Numbered from the stretch's first letter, positions 26,671-36,211 are shown. The stretch is DNA of 64,000 nt from JACPPO01 sp965262505 (GCA_965262505.1 CBDHFM010000030.1:4526001-4590000), one strand, 5' to 3'. Notes: a model not told the origin generated them from the sequence alone. Program-made: numbers and translations.

Positions 26671-29601
26671 TTACGGGGTGCCGTCCCGTGCCAGGAGGGA
26701 TCGCAAGAGCACGGCAGGATGGACGGCGTCGACGCCGGTGAAGTCATGGAGCTGATGCCGGCAGGATGTGCCGGCGGCTGCGACGATCGTGCCGGGCTCT
26801 CGCGCCCGGACGGCGGGAAACAGCGCGCGCTCGCCGATCGCGCGCGACACCTCGAAGTGCTCCCGCGAGTATCCCCAGGACCCGGCCATGCCGCAGCAGC
26901 CCGAGTCGAGGTCGGTCACCGACGCTCCGGGGATTTTCGACAGGAGCGACTTCGCCGCGGGCACCAGGCCCATCGATTTCTGGTGGCAGTGTCCATGCAG
27001 CAGGATGGTCAACGGCCCTGGCGTGAGCGTGAGACGCGGCACGAGCGCCTCTGCAAATTCCTCAAAGAGCACCGCGGCCTTCGCGACGGCGTCCGCGCGT
27101 CGCCGGCTCTCGCCGCGGACGAGCGCAGGACTGTCTTCCCGTATCGCCGACAGGCAGCTTGGCTCACAGAACACGATGGCACGGCCTGCGGCGGCGTGGG
27201 GGTAGAGGGCGTCGGTATTGCGCTCCGCGAGCCGCGTGGCGTCCTGGAGCAGACCCTTGGAGATCTGCGGCCTGCCGCAGCAACCGTGTTGCGCAAGGCC
27301 TGCGTGGATGCCGGCGGCTGCCATCACGTCGAGCGCCGCGATGCCGATGGACGGGTCGTAGTGGTTGGTAAACGTATCGTTGAACAGCACTGCCTCGCAG
27401 CGGTCATCGGCGGCGCGTGCACGCTGCGCGAGGGGCCGCCGCTCGAAGGCGGGGAGCGAACGTCTGCGATCGATGCCGAGGAGGCGCTCGTTCAGGTACC
27501 GAAGAGGTGCCGCGCCGGCCAACCAGTTCGAGACCGGGGCGAGACGGCTGCCCCATTTGGCGACCGTACGGACATTGCCCAGCACGCGCGCCTCGAACGC
27601 CGTGCCGTGCCGGGACCAGTAATCGGCGAGAAACTCGCTCTTGAACCGCGCCACGTCGACGCCCACCGGGCACTCGGCCTTGCAGGCACGGCACTCGAGA
27701 CAGAGGCCGAGCGCGTCGTACACTCCCTCGTCGCCGAGGCCTGACTCGCCCAGACGCCCCGCCATCGCCAGGCGCAGCAGGTTCGCGCGGCCACGCGTGG
27801 AATGCTTTTCCTCGAGCGTCGCCATGTACGACGGACACATCGTTCCGGAGAGCGTCTTGCGGCAGGCCCCGAGACCGCTACACATGTCCACGGCACCGCC
27901 CAGGCCGCCGTAGTCCGAGAAGTCGAAATAGGTCACTGGATTCGGCGTCGCATAGCCGGCACCGAACCGGAGGTTCGCCGTCAGGGGGGGAGCGTCCACG
28001 ATCTTTCCCGGGTTCAGGATGCCGTGCGGGTCAAACGTGCGTTTGATCGCGCAGAAGGCGTCGTACAACGTCGGCCCGTACATCTTGCGCATGAACGGGC
28101 TGCGCACCAGACCGTCGCCATGCTCTCCGGACAGAGCGCCACCGAACTCGAGGACGAGATCCGCCACGTCGCTGGCAAGGGCCTCGAACATGCGGACGCC
28201 GGCCTCGGTCTTCAGGTTGACCACCGGGCGCACGTGAAGACAGCCGACCGAGGCATGGGCGTACACGCCAGCCGACGTGCCGTGCCGGGCGACGATGGCG
28301 AGGAACCGCGCGATGTAGTCGCGAAGTTTCTCCGGCGCAACCGCCGTGTCCTCTACGAATGAGAGCGATTTCGCTTCGGTCTTCATCGCCATCGACAGGC
28401 CGAGCGCCGCCTCCCGGAGACGCCAGATGCGAGCCTGAGCGGACGGATCGAGTTCCCGGTGGTAGCGGTACCCGAGTCCACGCGCACGCAGGTCACGCTC
28501 GACGGCGTCCAGCCGCGGCGGCAAGTCCTCGTCACGATCCGCGTAGAACTCGACGCACAGGAGCGCGCCCGGGTCTCCGTCGATGAATCCGCGGCGCAGC
28601 GCGTCGAGTGCGGCGCTCTGGCGTGTATGGTCGAGGATGAACCGGTCCATAACCTCGACCGCCGACGGGCCGTGTCGGAGGATGACCGGCGTCGCCGCGA
28701 GCGATTCAAGCAGGTCGTTGAATTGAATCGCCATGACTGCCTTGGCGTTCGGAAGCGGCACCAGATTGAGCTTGGCGCTGAGAATCACCCCGAGCGTGCC
28801 TTCAGAGCCGACCAGCAGCTTGGTCATGTCGAAGGGCTGCCCGGGACGAATGAACTCGTCAAGGTTGTATCCGCCGACCCGTCGGACGACCTTAGGGAAC
28901 CGGCGTTCGATTTCCCCGGCGTGCTCCGTGGTGACCTCGCGAACGGCACGGTAGCACCGGGCGGCAAGACTCGAGCCCGTACTGGCGGCGTCGAGATCGG
29001 CCGGCGTGAGCGATCCGAAGTCGACGACCGAGCCGTCCGACAGTACGATCTCCTGGCCGAGCACGTGATCGATCGTCTTGCCGTACAGGACGGAGCGGGT
29101 GCCACTCGAGTTGTTCGCGATCATGCCGCCGATGGTGGCGCGGCTCGCGGTCGAGATGTCAGGCGCAAACCGGAGGCCATGCGGATGCAGGTGGGCATTC
29201 AACTCGTCGAGCACGACGCCCGGCTCGACGCGCACCCAGCGTTCGGCGACATTCAGCTCCAGGATGCGGTGAAGGTACTTCGAGGTATCAGCAACCAGGC
29301 CGCTGCCGATCGCCTGCCCGGCCTGCGACGTACCGCCGCCGCGCATGGTCAAGGGGCATCGATGCCGCGCGCAGATCTGGACGAGTCGGATCAGATCCTC
29401 GCGCGAGCGCGGCACCACGATGCCGAGCGGTTCGATCTGATACACGCTCGCGTCGGTGGAATAGAGGGCGCGTGAGACTTTGTCGAAACGGACTTCGCCT
29501 TCGAGGAGCCGTTCCAGATCCCTGCGGAGCGTGTCGCCGTCGATCGTGTGTACTTCGATCTCTCGGATTGGCAGGCCAGGCTCAGCCGCGAACACGCTCA
29601 T
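26671..29601 (-). CDS. FAD-linked oxidase/Fe-S fusion dehydrogenase (YdiJ-like)
   Basis: A 976-residue fusion. The N-terminal FAD-binding oxidase domain (VVPRSREDLIRLVQICARHRCPLTMRGGGTSQAGQAIGSG; ATIGGMIANNSSGTRSVLYG) is followed by an FAD-oxidase C-terminal domain (GCLHVRPVVNLKT, SGEHGDGLVRSPFM). A ferredoxin-like 4Fe-4S region (CLECRACKAECPVGVDV) and CCG-type domains (GCCGRPQISKG, GCCGMAGSWGYS) complete it. The layout matches YdiJ-type D-2-hydroxyacid or D-2-hydroxyglutarate dehydrogenases. Its ATG overlaps the aminotransferase stop (ATGA), so the pair is an operon. The substrate is unassigned. Confidence 0.88.
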   Translation of the reverse strand: MSVFAAEPGLPIREIEVHTIDGDTLRRDLERLLEGEVRFDKVSRALYSTDASVYQIEPLGIVVPRSREDLIRLVQICARHRCPLTMRGGGTSQAGQAIGSGLVADTSKYLHRILELNVAERWVRVEPGVVLDELNAHLHPHGLRFAPDISTASRATIGGMIANNSSGTRSVLYGKTIDHVLGQEIVLSDGSVVDFGSLTPADLDAASTGSSLAARCYRAVREVTTEHAGEIERRFPKVVRRVGGYNLDEFIRPGQPFDMTKLLVGSEGTLGVILSAKLNLVPLPNAKAVMAIQFNDLLESLAATPVILRHGPSAVEVMDRFILDHTRQSAALDALRRGFIDGDPGALLCVEFYADRDEDLPPRLDAVERDLRARGLGYRYHRELDPSAQARIWRLREAALGLSMAMKTEAKSLSFVEDTAVAPEKLRDYIARFLAIVARHGTSAGVYAHASVGCLHVRPVVNLKTEAGVRMFEALASDVADLVLEFGGALSGEHGDGLVRSPFMRKMYGPTLYDAFCAIKRTFDPHGILNPGKIVDAPPLTANLRFGAGYATPNPVTYFDFSDYGGLGGAVDMCSGLGACRKTLSGTMCPSYMATLEEKHSTRGRANLLRLAMAGRLGESGLGDEGVYDALGLCLECRACKAECPVGVDVARFKSEFLADYWSRHGTAFEARVLGNVRTVAKWGSRLAPVSNWLAGAAPLRYLNERLLGIDRRRSLPAFERRPLAQRARAADDRCEAVLFNDTFTNHYDPSIGIAALDVMAAAGIHAGLAQHGCCGRPQISKGLLQDATRLAERNTDALYPHAAAGRAIVFCEPSCLSAIREDSPALVRGESRRRADAVAKAAVLFEEFAEALVPRLTLTPGPLTILLHGHCHQKSMGLVPAAKSLLSKIPGASVTDLDSGCCGMAGSWGYSREHFEVSRAIGERALFPAVRAREPGTIVAAAGTSCRHQLHDFTGVDAVHPAVLLRSLLARDGTP

Positions 29602-30785
29602 AGCCGGGAGAGACCTTTCCGGAGACGCTCGAGGCCCTCGGCGAGGGGGTCGCCGCCGCTCGCGAAGGAGACGCGCAGAGTGCCCTCGCCCCCGGGTCCG
29701 TACGCCGAGCCATGGACGACCGCGACCCCGTGGTCCCGGAGCAAACGGCGGCGGATCTCGTTCGAGGGAATCCCGGCGTCACGGACGTCGACCATGACGA
29801 AAAACCCTCCCTCTGGCGCCAGCGCTCGCGCCCGCGGCAGGTTGTCGAGCGCTGCGAGCACCTGCGACCTGCGCGTCGCGTATTGGCGCTGCATCTCCTG
29901 GACGCAGTCCTGACTAGCCGTGAGCGCCACGGCAGCGGCGTCCTGAACGAAGGTGGCCGGCCCGCGGCTCGCTTGCTGCAACACCAGGAACATGGCCGAG
30001 ATGAACGCAGCCGGGGCGGCGCAGTAGCCAACGCGCCAACCTGTCATGGCATACGTCTTTGAGAGGCTGTTGACCAGGACCGTGCGCGCGCGCAGTTCCG
30101 GCGACAGCGCGGCGGGCGAGATGTGCCGGCGGCCGTCGTAGACGATGTTCTCGTAAATCTCGTCGCTGATGAGCAGCAGGTCCCTGCGGATGACGAACTC
30201 GGCGATCGTGCGCAGCTCGGTCTCCGCGAGGACCGTGCCAACCGGATTCCAGGGAGAATTCAGAATCAACGCGCGCGACGACGGCGTTGCCGCGGTTTCG
30301 AGCGCCTCAGCCGTGAGCAGGAATCGATCGCGCGCGAACGACGCGCGGACCGGCTGAATGACGCCGCCGGCGAGCCGAATCGGCGACTGGTAGGCGTCGT
30401 ACACCGGGTCCGGCAGCAATACGCCGTCGCCCTCGGCGACCAGTGCCATGAGTGCGCTATGGATCCCGAGCGTCGCGCCCGTCGTGACGAGGATCTCCGT
30501 CCCAGGGTCGTACGACAAGGCGTTGTCGCGAGCCAGTTTCAGCGCCGTCGCGTCACGAAGCGCCGGTTCGCCTCGATTATCCGGATAGGCCGTGCGGCCG
30601 GCTTCGAGCGCTCGAACGGCGGCATCGCCGATGTGGGCCGGCGTCGGGAGGTCTGGCTCCCCGCGCATCAGGGACACGACAGACGCGCCCTCGGCTCGTG
30701 CCTGGCGCACTTCGGCGAGGATTGTGTTGACGGCTGTCGGTGTGAGCAGCGTCGCCCGGGATTGAGCAGCGGCGGGGCGGGTCAT
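29598..30785 (-). CDS. Class I/II PLP aminotransferase (aspartate-aminotransferase-like)
   Basis: A fold-type I aminotransferase of 395 residues. Seen are the N-terminal GEPDLPTPAHIGDAA, the TGATLGIHSALMALVAEGDGVL segment, NSPWNPVGTVL, the DEIYENIVYDG aspartate motif and the PLP lysine in VNSLSKTYAMTGWRVGY. GTLRVSFA contains the substrate-carboxylate Arg. It is the first gene of a two-gene operon with the YdiJ-like dehydrogenase, which may mean the pair interconverts an amino acid and its 2-oxo/2-hydroxy acid. Its amino-acid substrate cannot be told from sequence. Confidence 0.88.
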   Translation of the reverse strand: MTRPAAAQSRATLLTPTAVNTILAEVRQARAEGASVVSLMRGEPDLPTPAHIGDAAVRALEAGRTAYPDNRGEPALRDATALKLARDNALSYDPGTEILVTTGATLGIHSALMALVAEGDGVLLPDPVYDAYQSPIRLAGGVIQPVRASFARDRFLLTAEALETAATPSSRALILNSPWNPVGTVLAETELRTIAEFVIRRDLLLISDEIYENIVYDGRRHISPAALSPELRARTVLVNSLSKTYAMTGWRVGYCAAPAAFISAMFLVLQQASRGPATFVQDAAAVALTASQDCVQEMQRQYATRRSQVLAALDNLPRARALAPEGGFFVMVDVRDAGIPSNEIRRRLLRDHGVAVVHGSAYGPGGEGTLRVSFASGGDPLAEGLERLRKGLSRL

Positions 30786-30817
30786 TGCGCGAAGGCATGG
30801 TACCCCTGAACCGGAGA

Positions 30818-30873
30818 AAAAGTTAAAAGTGGAGAGTGAAGATCAAGAGTGAAAAGTGGAAGATGGAAAGTGC
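30818..30873. repeat. Purine-rich heptad array overlapping the ftcD 3' end
   Basis: Eight successive 7-base units read AAAAGTT, AAAAGTG, GAGAGTG, AAGATCA, AGAGTGA, AAAGTGG, AAGATGG, AAAGTGC. The array lies between the aminotransferase start and the formimidoyltransferase and covers the last ten residues or so of the latter. Confidence 0.7.
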
Positions 30874-31766
30874 GCCTGCCTCAGCTTGTGCTCCAGGATC
30901 TGGTCCTCTGTGACTGAACCGAGTCGCAGGAAGGATTCAGACACGCCGGCAAGGGCCGCGGCGGGCACGAGGCCCACGATCTCGTGTTCGAGCACCATGA
31001 CGCCGTGTCGCTCGGCCTCTCGTATGACGGCATCGAAGACCTGAGAGATAGGGGTCTGCTCGTAGTCGGTCAGGTTTATCGAGACCTGGACGATGCCTCG
31101 GTCTTCGAGGGCGACACCCATCGCTTTCACGCACCGGAAGCCGCCGCTGCTGTATCGAACGGCCTCGGCAACCTCCTTCGCTACGTCCAGGCGGTTCGTG
31201 GCCAGGTTGATGTTGTACGCGATGAGCGGCATCCGGGCTCCGACGATCGACGCACCGGCACTGGGATGCGGTGCATGCGGCCCATAGTCGGGCGCCCAGC
31301 CAGGACGCAACATCTTTGCGGCGAGTCCCTCGAATTGCCCGCGGCGTATATCTTCCAGGTTCGTGCGCGCTGGATCGGTGGACGCCTGCTCGTAGAGGTA
31401 CACCGGGACCTGGAAACGCCGGGCGACCTCGGCGCCGGTTTCCCGAGCGAGCGTGGCGCACTCGTCCATCGTCACGCCTTCGATCGGTATAAAGGGCACG
31501 ACGTCGACCGCGCCAAGCCGAGGGTGCTCGCCGGTATGAGCGCGTAAATCGATGGTGGCCACGGCGCATTCGAACAGTGCGAGCACGGCTTCCTTCAGCG
31601 GGGCCGACTCGCCGGCCATGGTGATGACCGATCGATTGTGCGCACGGTCTGATGAGTGGTCCAGGAGCCGTACCGCGGGCACGTGGCGAATCGCCTGCAC
31701 CAGCCCATCGACAACTTCCGCGCGCCGCCCCTCGCTGACGTTGGGTACGCACTCGACGAGGGCCAT
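30843..31766 (-). CDS. ftcD: Glutamate formimidoyltransferase
   Basis: Transfers the formimino group from formiminoglutamate to tetrahydrofolate in histidine degradation. The 307-residue protein begins ALVECVPNVSEGRRAEVV. It shows the family residues SSDRAHNRSVITMAG, HTGEHPRLGAVDVVPFIPI, GPHAPHPSAGASIVGARMPLIAYNINL and the FTCD C-terminal KAMGVALEDRGIVQVSINLTDYEQTP. The cyclodeaminase domain found in animal FTCD is absent. The final residues (HFPSSTFHS) are encoded by a heptad repeat, so the natural C-terminus was probably altered. It is divergent from the TPR relic. Confidence 0.93.
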   Translation of the reverse strand: MALVECVPNVSEGRRAEVVDGLVQAIRHVPAVRLLDHSSDRAHNRSVITMAGESAPLKEAVLALFECAVATIDLRAHTGEHPRLGAVDVVPFIPIEGVTMDECATLARETGAEVARRFQVPVYLYEQASTDPARTNLEDIRRGQFEGLAAKMLRPGWAPDYGPHAPHPSAGASIVGARMPLIAYNINLATNRLDVAKEVAEAVRYSSGGFRCVKAMGVALEDRGIVQVSINLTDYEQTPISQVFDAVIREAERHGVMVLEHEIVGLVPAAALAGVSESFLRLGSVTEDQILEHKLRQAHFPSSTFHS

Positions 31767-31929
31767 GGGCTGCCTTGTACCACAACCCGGTCAGTCCTTC
31801 GTACCTCGTGCCTCCTGCCGGGTTGGAATGGCTGTCCGATGTTTCGCCGCGGTGAGGAGCCAAGGACCGTAACTGGTTGACCCACGAAGAGTTTTGCCCG
31901 ATAATCAGCATCAAGTTCGCACCCTCACG

Positions 31930-32749
31930 ATGCCTAATTCGTTGTCGACCAATCCGGTCCGTGCCTCCTAACCGCCAGGCGACGCCGATCGTGAGGCGCG
32001 AATCGAGCAGCTCCTGCTCACAGGACTCGATCACTATTTCGCCGGCCAGTACGAACGCGCGATCAGCGTGTGGACGCGCGTGGTCTTTCTCGAGCGCCAC
32101 CACGACCGCGCGCGCGTATATCGAGCGGGCGCGAAGTGCACTGGCGGAGCGCCTGCGAGAGTCGGAAGAGCTGTTGCATGCCGGCGTCTCCGCGTACAAC
32201 GCCGGCGATGTCGAGCAGGCCCGCGATCTGCTGACGCGAGCGGTCGAGCAGGGCAGCGATTCGGCCGACGTGTTCCTCGATCGGCTGAACCGCGTCGGCG
32301 CGTCGACCTCTGGCGCCGATCTGCGCATCGATCCACTGCCTGCCCGGTCGATCGTGAAGCGCCGGCACCGGGCGTTGCCTCCACGGCGCAAGGAGTGGAT
32401 CGCCGGCGCGCTGGTTGCCCTGGTCGTCGCCTCGGCCATGCTGCTGGGCGGGCTCCCCATCGGCGCGTGGCTGTCCGGTCTCCAGGTGTCGACACCAGCG
32501 CCTTCGGCCCAAGCCGTGTATGACGAACCTTTGCCCGTCGTCCGCGCCTCCGAAATCGATGTGGCCCGCGCGCGCGCGTTGCACGCCGACGGACGTCTAC
32601 TTGATGCGTTGCGCGAACTCGACAGTATCGGTATTGCCGACCCGTACCGCGCGGAAGCCGATCGTCTGCGCGCCGAGGTCCAGCGGGATCTATTCACCGC
32701 GGCCGGCATCGAGCGCCCAGCGCCGGACACTCCAGGTGGCCGTCCGTGA
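31930..32749 (+). pseudogene. TPR-containing membrane protein relic with stop and frameshift
   Basis: ATG 31930 opens MPNSLSTNPVRAS, then TAA at 31969-31971 interrupts a frame that continues with DREARIEQLLLTGLDHYFAGQYERAISVWTRVVFLE, a clear TPR helix pair. At about 32110, in a CG dinucleotide run, the homology moves one base to YIERARSALAERLRESEELLHAGVSAYNAGDVEQARDLLTRAVEQG, a second TPR. A membrane helix (WIAGALVALVVASAMLLGG) and a further TPR-like tail follow. Loss of one CG pair explains the shift; the TAA needs a separate event. Its stop overlaps the RDD gene (GTGA at 32746). Confidence 0.75.
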
Positions 32750-33765
32750 AGTGCCCAAAGTGCAGTTACCTCGGGTTCGAGACGGGCGACCGGTGCAAGA
32801 ACTGCGGTTATGACTTTTCCTTGGTCACCGACCCCTCCGGGCCCGGCGATATCGATCTCACGTTCCGCTCTCGGGACGACAGCAACAGTCCGGTGTCTCC
32901 GCAGTGGGATGACACGTTCGACGTGGCGCCGGCCGCCTCGCCGTCCTCCCCGGACGTCTTGGATCCGGTCTGGCCGGCGTCGGAACCGGTAACTGCTGAG
33001 GCCGAATCGGTAGTCGGCGAACCGGTAGGCGCCGCGCCGGCAACCACCGAGGCCGAGCGGACCGACAGGGCCGGCCGGAGGCTGCCGCTTTTCACCCAGG
33101 CGTCTGACGATTTCAGCGACTTACCGCTGATTGGGCTGCCGGCGGCGCCGCGTCCACCGCTGGCTGTGCGTCGCACACCACGCACGCCGAGGCTGCGGAC
33201 CCTCCCGAGGGCGTCTCGGTCGTTCGCGCTGGGGCCGGAGCTGGAGTTCGGGGACATCGCGCCTAAAACGTCGACCGCGGAGTCGGTGTCAGACGTTATC
33301 GCGCGGATAGACGCCCGTCTTGCCACGCAGCCGCCGCCACACGCGGAGGCGAGCGGCGCGGCTCGCCGGCTCGGGGCGGCCGCTATTGACCATCTACTGC
33401 TGTCTGCCGTCGACCTGTCGGTGATCTATCTCACGCTGCGAATGGCCGGATTGTCCATGGCCGAGTGGGCGGCGCTGCCGCCCGTGCCGCTGGTCGCGTT
33501 TCTGCTGTTCGTAAAGCTGTTGTATTTCTGCGCCTTTACCGCCGTGGGGGGGCAGACGATTGGCAAGATGGCGGCGCGCATTCGGGTCGTGACCACGGCG
33601 GACGCGTCGGTCGACGGAGCCCGTGCGGTCAAGCGTGCGTTCGCCGGAGCGGTCTCGGCGGCGTTGCTCGGGCTCGGCTATCTTCCGGCATTGGTGGGTT
33701 CGGAGCATCGCGCCCTCCACGATCGTGTGACGGACACCCGCGTCGTCGCCCTTCCTTCCATCTGA
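32746..33765 (+). CDS. Zinc-ribbon and RDD-domain membrane protein
   Basis: A 339-residue protein. The GTG start (32746) gives MKCPKCSYLGFETGDRCKNCGYDF, a zinc ribbon with cysteines at residues 3, 6, 17 and 20. A long acidic, Pro/Ala-rich disordered region follows. The C-terminal RDD domain has RRLGAAAIDHLLLSAVDLSV, a hydrophobic pair, GGQTIGKMAARIRVV and the final HRALHDRVTDTRVV. RDD proteins are membrane proteins of mostly unknown role, some proposed as ion exchangers. It is translationally coupled to the TPR relic and 19 bases upstream of pgpA. Confidence 0.85.
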   Translation: MKCPKCSYLGFETGDRCKNCGYDFSLVTDPSGPGDIDLTFRSRDDSNSPVSPQWDDTFDVAPAASPSSPDVLDPVWPASEPVTAEAESVVGEPVGAAPATTEAERTDRAGRRLPLFTQASDDFSDLPLIGLPAAPRPPLAVRRTPRTPRLRTLPRASRSFALGPELEFGDIAPKTSTAESVSDVIARIDARLATQPPPHAEASGAARRLGAAAIDHLLLSAVDLSVIYLTLRMAGLSMAEWAALPPVPLVAFLLFVKLLYFCAFTAVGGQTIGKMAARIRVVTTADASVDGARAVKRAFAGAVSAALLGLGYLPALVGSEHRALHDRVTDTRVVALPSI

Positions 33766-33784
33766 TCGCCCCCTCGAGCAACGG

Positions 33785-34249
33785 ATGGATCGTCTCGCGC
33801 TGTTCATAGCAACTTGCGGGTACCTCGGCCACGTACCGGTGGCACCGGGCACGTTCGGCACCGCCGCTGGCCTGGTGGTGTTCTATGCCGTGCGCAGTAC
33901 CGGTTCCAGCGGCGTCGAGCTGGCGGCCATCATCGTGCTGTTTGCCCTCGGCATCTGGAGCGCGACGATCGCGGAACGTAAGCTGGGTGCCGTGGATCCT
34001 GCGCCGGTCGTGCTTGACGAAGTCGTGGGCATGCTCATCACGCTGGCCTTTCTGCCCGTCGGCGCGACCGGGGCGGTCGTCGGCTTCCTTATCTTTCGGG
34101 TGCTCGACGTCGTGAAACCGTGGCCGTCTTCCAGGTTCGAGAGGCTGCCCGGCGGTCTCGGCGTGATGGCGGACGACGGCATGGCCGCGGTGTACAGCAA
34201 CCTGGCCATGCGCGGGCTGATTGCGGTGACGCCGGGATGGTTCGTGTGA
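33785..34249 (+). CDS. pgpA: Phosphatidylglycerophosphatase A
   Basis: Dephosphorylates phosphatidylglycerol-phosphate at the inner membrane. The 154-residue protein shows CGYLGHVPVAPGTFGTAAGL, the metal-binding DPAPVVLDEVVGMLITL, VGFLIFRVLDVVKPWP and the C-terminal GGLGVMADDGMAAVYSN. Several hydrophobic segments are interleaved. It overlaps cinA by four bases (GTGA at 34246) and lies near plsY and gpsA, a phospholipid-synthesis grouping. Confidence 0.95.
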   Translation: MDRLALFIATCGYLGHVPVAPGTFGTAAGLVVFYAVRSTGSSGVELAAIIVLFALGIWSATIAERKLGAVDPAPVVLDEVVGMLITLAFLPVGATGAVVGFLIFRVLDVVKPWPSSRFERLPGGLGVMADDGMAAVYSNLAMRGLIAVTPGWFV

Positions 34250-35535
34250 GCGCCACGCCGTCACCGACTCGCGGGGCGCCCCCTTTATATCGCGCGGCAA
34301 TTCTCGCGGTCGGCAGCGAGTTGCTGACCCCGTCTCGTATCGACACGAACTCGCTGTTGATTACCGAGCAGCTGAACCTCTTGGGCATCGAGGTCGCCTA
34401 CAAGAGCGTGATCGGCGACGACCGCGAAGAACTGGCGACGGCCGTTCACGTCGCGCTCGACCGGGTTGGGTTTGTCGTTTGCTGTGGCGGGCTCGGACCG
34501 ACGGACGACGATGTGACGCGGGAGGTTGTGGCGGAGGTGCTCCAACGGCCGCTCACCGAAGACGAGCGAATCACGACGCGGATCCGCGCACGTTTTGCGT
34601 CGCGACGAATGGAGATGCCGGCGATCAATCGTCGCCAGGCCATGGTTCCGGCCGGCGCCCGGGTTCTCGACAACCCGAACGGGACCGCGCCCGGGTTGTG
34701 GCTCGAAGACGCGGACCGTGCCGTGCTGCTTCTCCCGGGGCCTCCGCGAGAGCTCACAGCGATCCTCAAGTCCGTCGTCGCTGGCATCCTCAACCCGCGA
34801 TCGCCGGGGTTCCCGCTGGTCAGGCGCATTGTCCGGATCACCGGACGCACCGAGTCGCACACGGAAGAGGCCGTCCGGCCGCTGTACGCCGAATGGGCAC
34901 AGGCGGAGATCCCGATAGCGACAACGATCCTTGCGTCGCTCGGACAAATCGAGCTGCATCTTTGGGCGCGCGCGGCGTCGCCCGATCGCGTGACAGCGGC
35001 CGTTGAGGCGGCGTCGAGACAGGTGGCCGACGTGCTCGGCCTCGATGCGTACAGCCTCGATGGGCGCCCGCTCGAACAGGTGGTCGGTGACTTGCTCGTG
35101 GAGCGTCGTTTTCGTATTGCCCTGGCGGAGTCGTGCACGGGCGGCCTGCTCACGTCACGACTGACCGACGTGGAGGGAAGCTCGCGGTACGTGGAGAGAG
35201 CGGTGGTCGCCTACTCGAACGAGGCCAAGGTGTCGCTCCTTGGCGTTCCCGGAATGCTGATCGACGAACACGGCGCGGTGAGCGAACCTGTCGCACTCGC
35301 CATGGCGGAGGGCGCTCGGGTCGGTGCGACGGTCGATGTCGGTGTCGGCGTGACCGGCATCGCAGGTCCTGGTGGGGGGACGGCGGAAAAGCCGGTCGGT
35401 ACCGTGGCTGTTGCTGCTGTGATACCCGGAACGACCCGCTCGCGGCTGTTTCGGTTCGTTGGCGACCGCGAGCAGGTGAAGTTCCAGGCGTCCCAGGCGG
35501 CGCTCGACATGGTGAGGCGCCTGTTGGTGCGTTGA
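34246..35535 (+). CDS. cinA: CinA-family protein (NMN deamidase/competence-damage-like)
   Basis: The GTG start (34246) overlaps the pgpA stop. The 429-residue product has an N-terminal MoCF/COG1058 domain (YRAAILAVGSELLTPSRIDTNSLLI, CCGGLGPTDDDVTREVVAEVL, NPNGTAPGLWLE, LLPGPPRELTAI). The C-terminal CinA domain has RIALAESCTGGLLTSRLTDVEGSSRYVERAVVAYSNEAK, with the catalytic Ser/Thr region, and VGVTGIAGPGGGTAEKPVGTV. The C-terminal domain deamidates nicotinamide mononucleotide in NAD recycling; the N-terminal part is an ADP-ribose pyrophosphatase in characterised relatives. Confidence 0.93.
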   Translation: MSATPSPTRGAPPLYRAAILAVGSELLTPSRIDTNSLLITEQLNLLGIEVAYKSVIGDDREELATAVHVALDRVGFVVCCGGLGPTDDDVTREVVAEVLQRPLTEDERITTRIRARFASRRMEMPAINRRQAMVPAGARVLDNPNGTAPGLWLEDADRAVLLLPGPPRELTAILKSVVAGILNPRSPGFPLVRRIVRITGRTESHTEEAVRPLYAEWAQAEIPIATTILASLGQIELHLWARAASPDRVTAAVEAASRQVADVLGLDAYSLDGRPLEQVVGDLLVERRFRIALAESCTGGLLTSRLTDVEGSSRYVERAVVAYSNEAKVSLLGVPGMLIDEHGAVSEPVALAMAEGARVGATVDVGVGVTGIAGPGGGTAEKPVGTVAVAAVIPGTTRSRLFRFVGDREQVKFQASQAALDMVRRLLVR

Positions 35536-35614
35536 GATTGGTCGTCGTGTCCGAATACGGCACGACGCGGGTGGACGCGATTACACTGTGTGAAAGCCGG
35601 ACGAGCCGGCGGCC

Positions 35615-36202
35615 ATGGAAGAAATCATCGCGGTCACGTTCGGGTATCTTGTCGGTTCCGTGCCGTTCGCCTTTCTGCTGGCGCGGCGCCGTGGGGTGGA
35701 CCTGCGGCGCAGGGGTAGCGGCAACGTCGGGGCAGCCAACGTACTCAGGACAACTGGCGTGCCGAACGCCGTCGTCGCGATGTGCCTTGACGCGGCCAAG
35801 GGCGCCCTTGCGGTACTGGTGGCGCAACGGCTGTCCAGCAGTCTGGCCGTCCCGGTGGCGGGCGGCCTTGCGGCGGTCATCGGCCATATCTACCCCGCCT
35901 GGATCGGGTTTCGCGGCGGGAAGGGCGTGGCGACCGCCGCAGGCGTGTTCGTCGTGCTCGCGCCGATCGCGGTCGCGATCGCGGGCGCCGTATTTGCCTT
36001 GGTGACCTGGGTGACGCGCTACATCTCGGTCGGGTCGACGGCCGCCGCCGTAACGCTCGCGGTGACGGCCGCCGCCGACGCGTCCCCGGCGGTGGCGGTT
36101 GGCGCGGCCGTTGCCGCGGTCATTATCTTGCACCGCCACCGCGGCAATTTCGGAAGGCTCCTCGCCGGCACCGAGCGCCGGGTCGGCGAGCGGCTTCTCT
36201 AG
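35615..36202 (+). CDS. plsY: Glycerol-3-phosphate acyltransferase PlsY
   Basis: Uses acyl-phosphate to acylate glycerol-3-phosphate, the first step of phospholipid synthesis. The 195-residue membrane protein has GYLVGSVPFAFLLARRRGVDLRRRGSGNVGAANVLRTTG (motif 1 and the phosphate loop), AAVIGHIYPAWIGFRGGKGVATAAG (motif 2) and ILHRHRGNFGRLLAGTERRVG at the end. Its TAG is the first part of the AGGAGG ribosome site of gpsA, so the two genes for adjacent steps are tightly linked. Confidence 0.95.
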   Translation: MEEIIAVTFGYLVGSVPFAFLLARRRGVDLRRRGSGNVGAANVLRTTGVPNAVVAMCLDAAKGALAVLVAQRLSSSLAVPVAGGLAAVIGHIYPAWIGFRGGKGVATAAGVFVVLAPIAVAIAGAVFALVTWVTRYISVGSTAAAVTLAVTAAADASPAVAVGAAVAAVIILHRHRGNFGRLLAGTERRVGERLL

Positions 36203-36211
36203 GAGGCTCCT

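Noticed and set aside
30937..32730. A 597-codon minus-strand frame across ftcD and the TPR relic
   Set aside because: It is a different frame of ftcD and antisense to the TPR gene, with low-complexity Arg/Ser-rich translation. No motif supports it.
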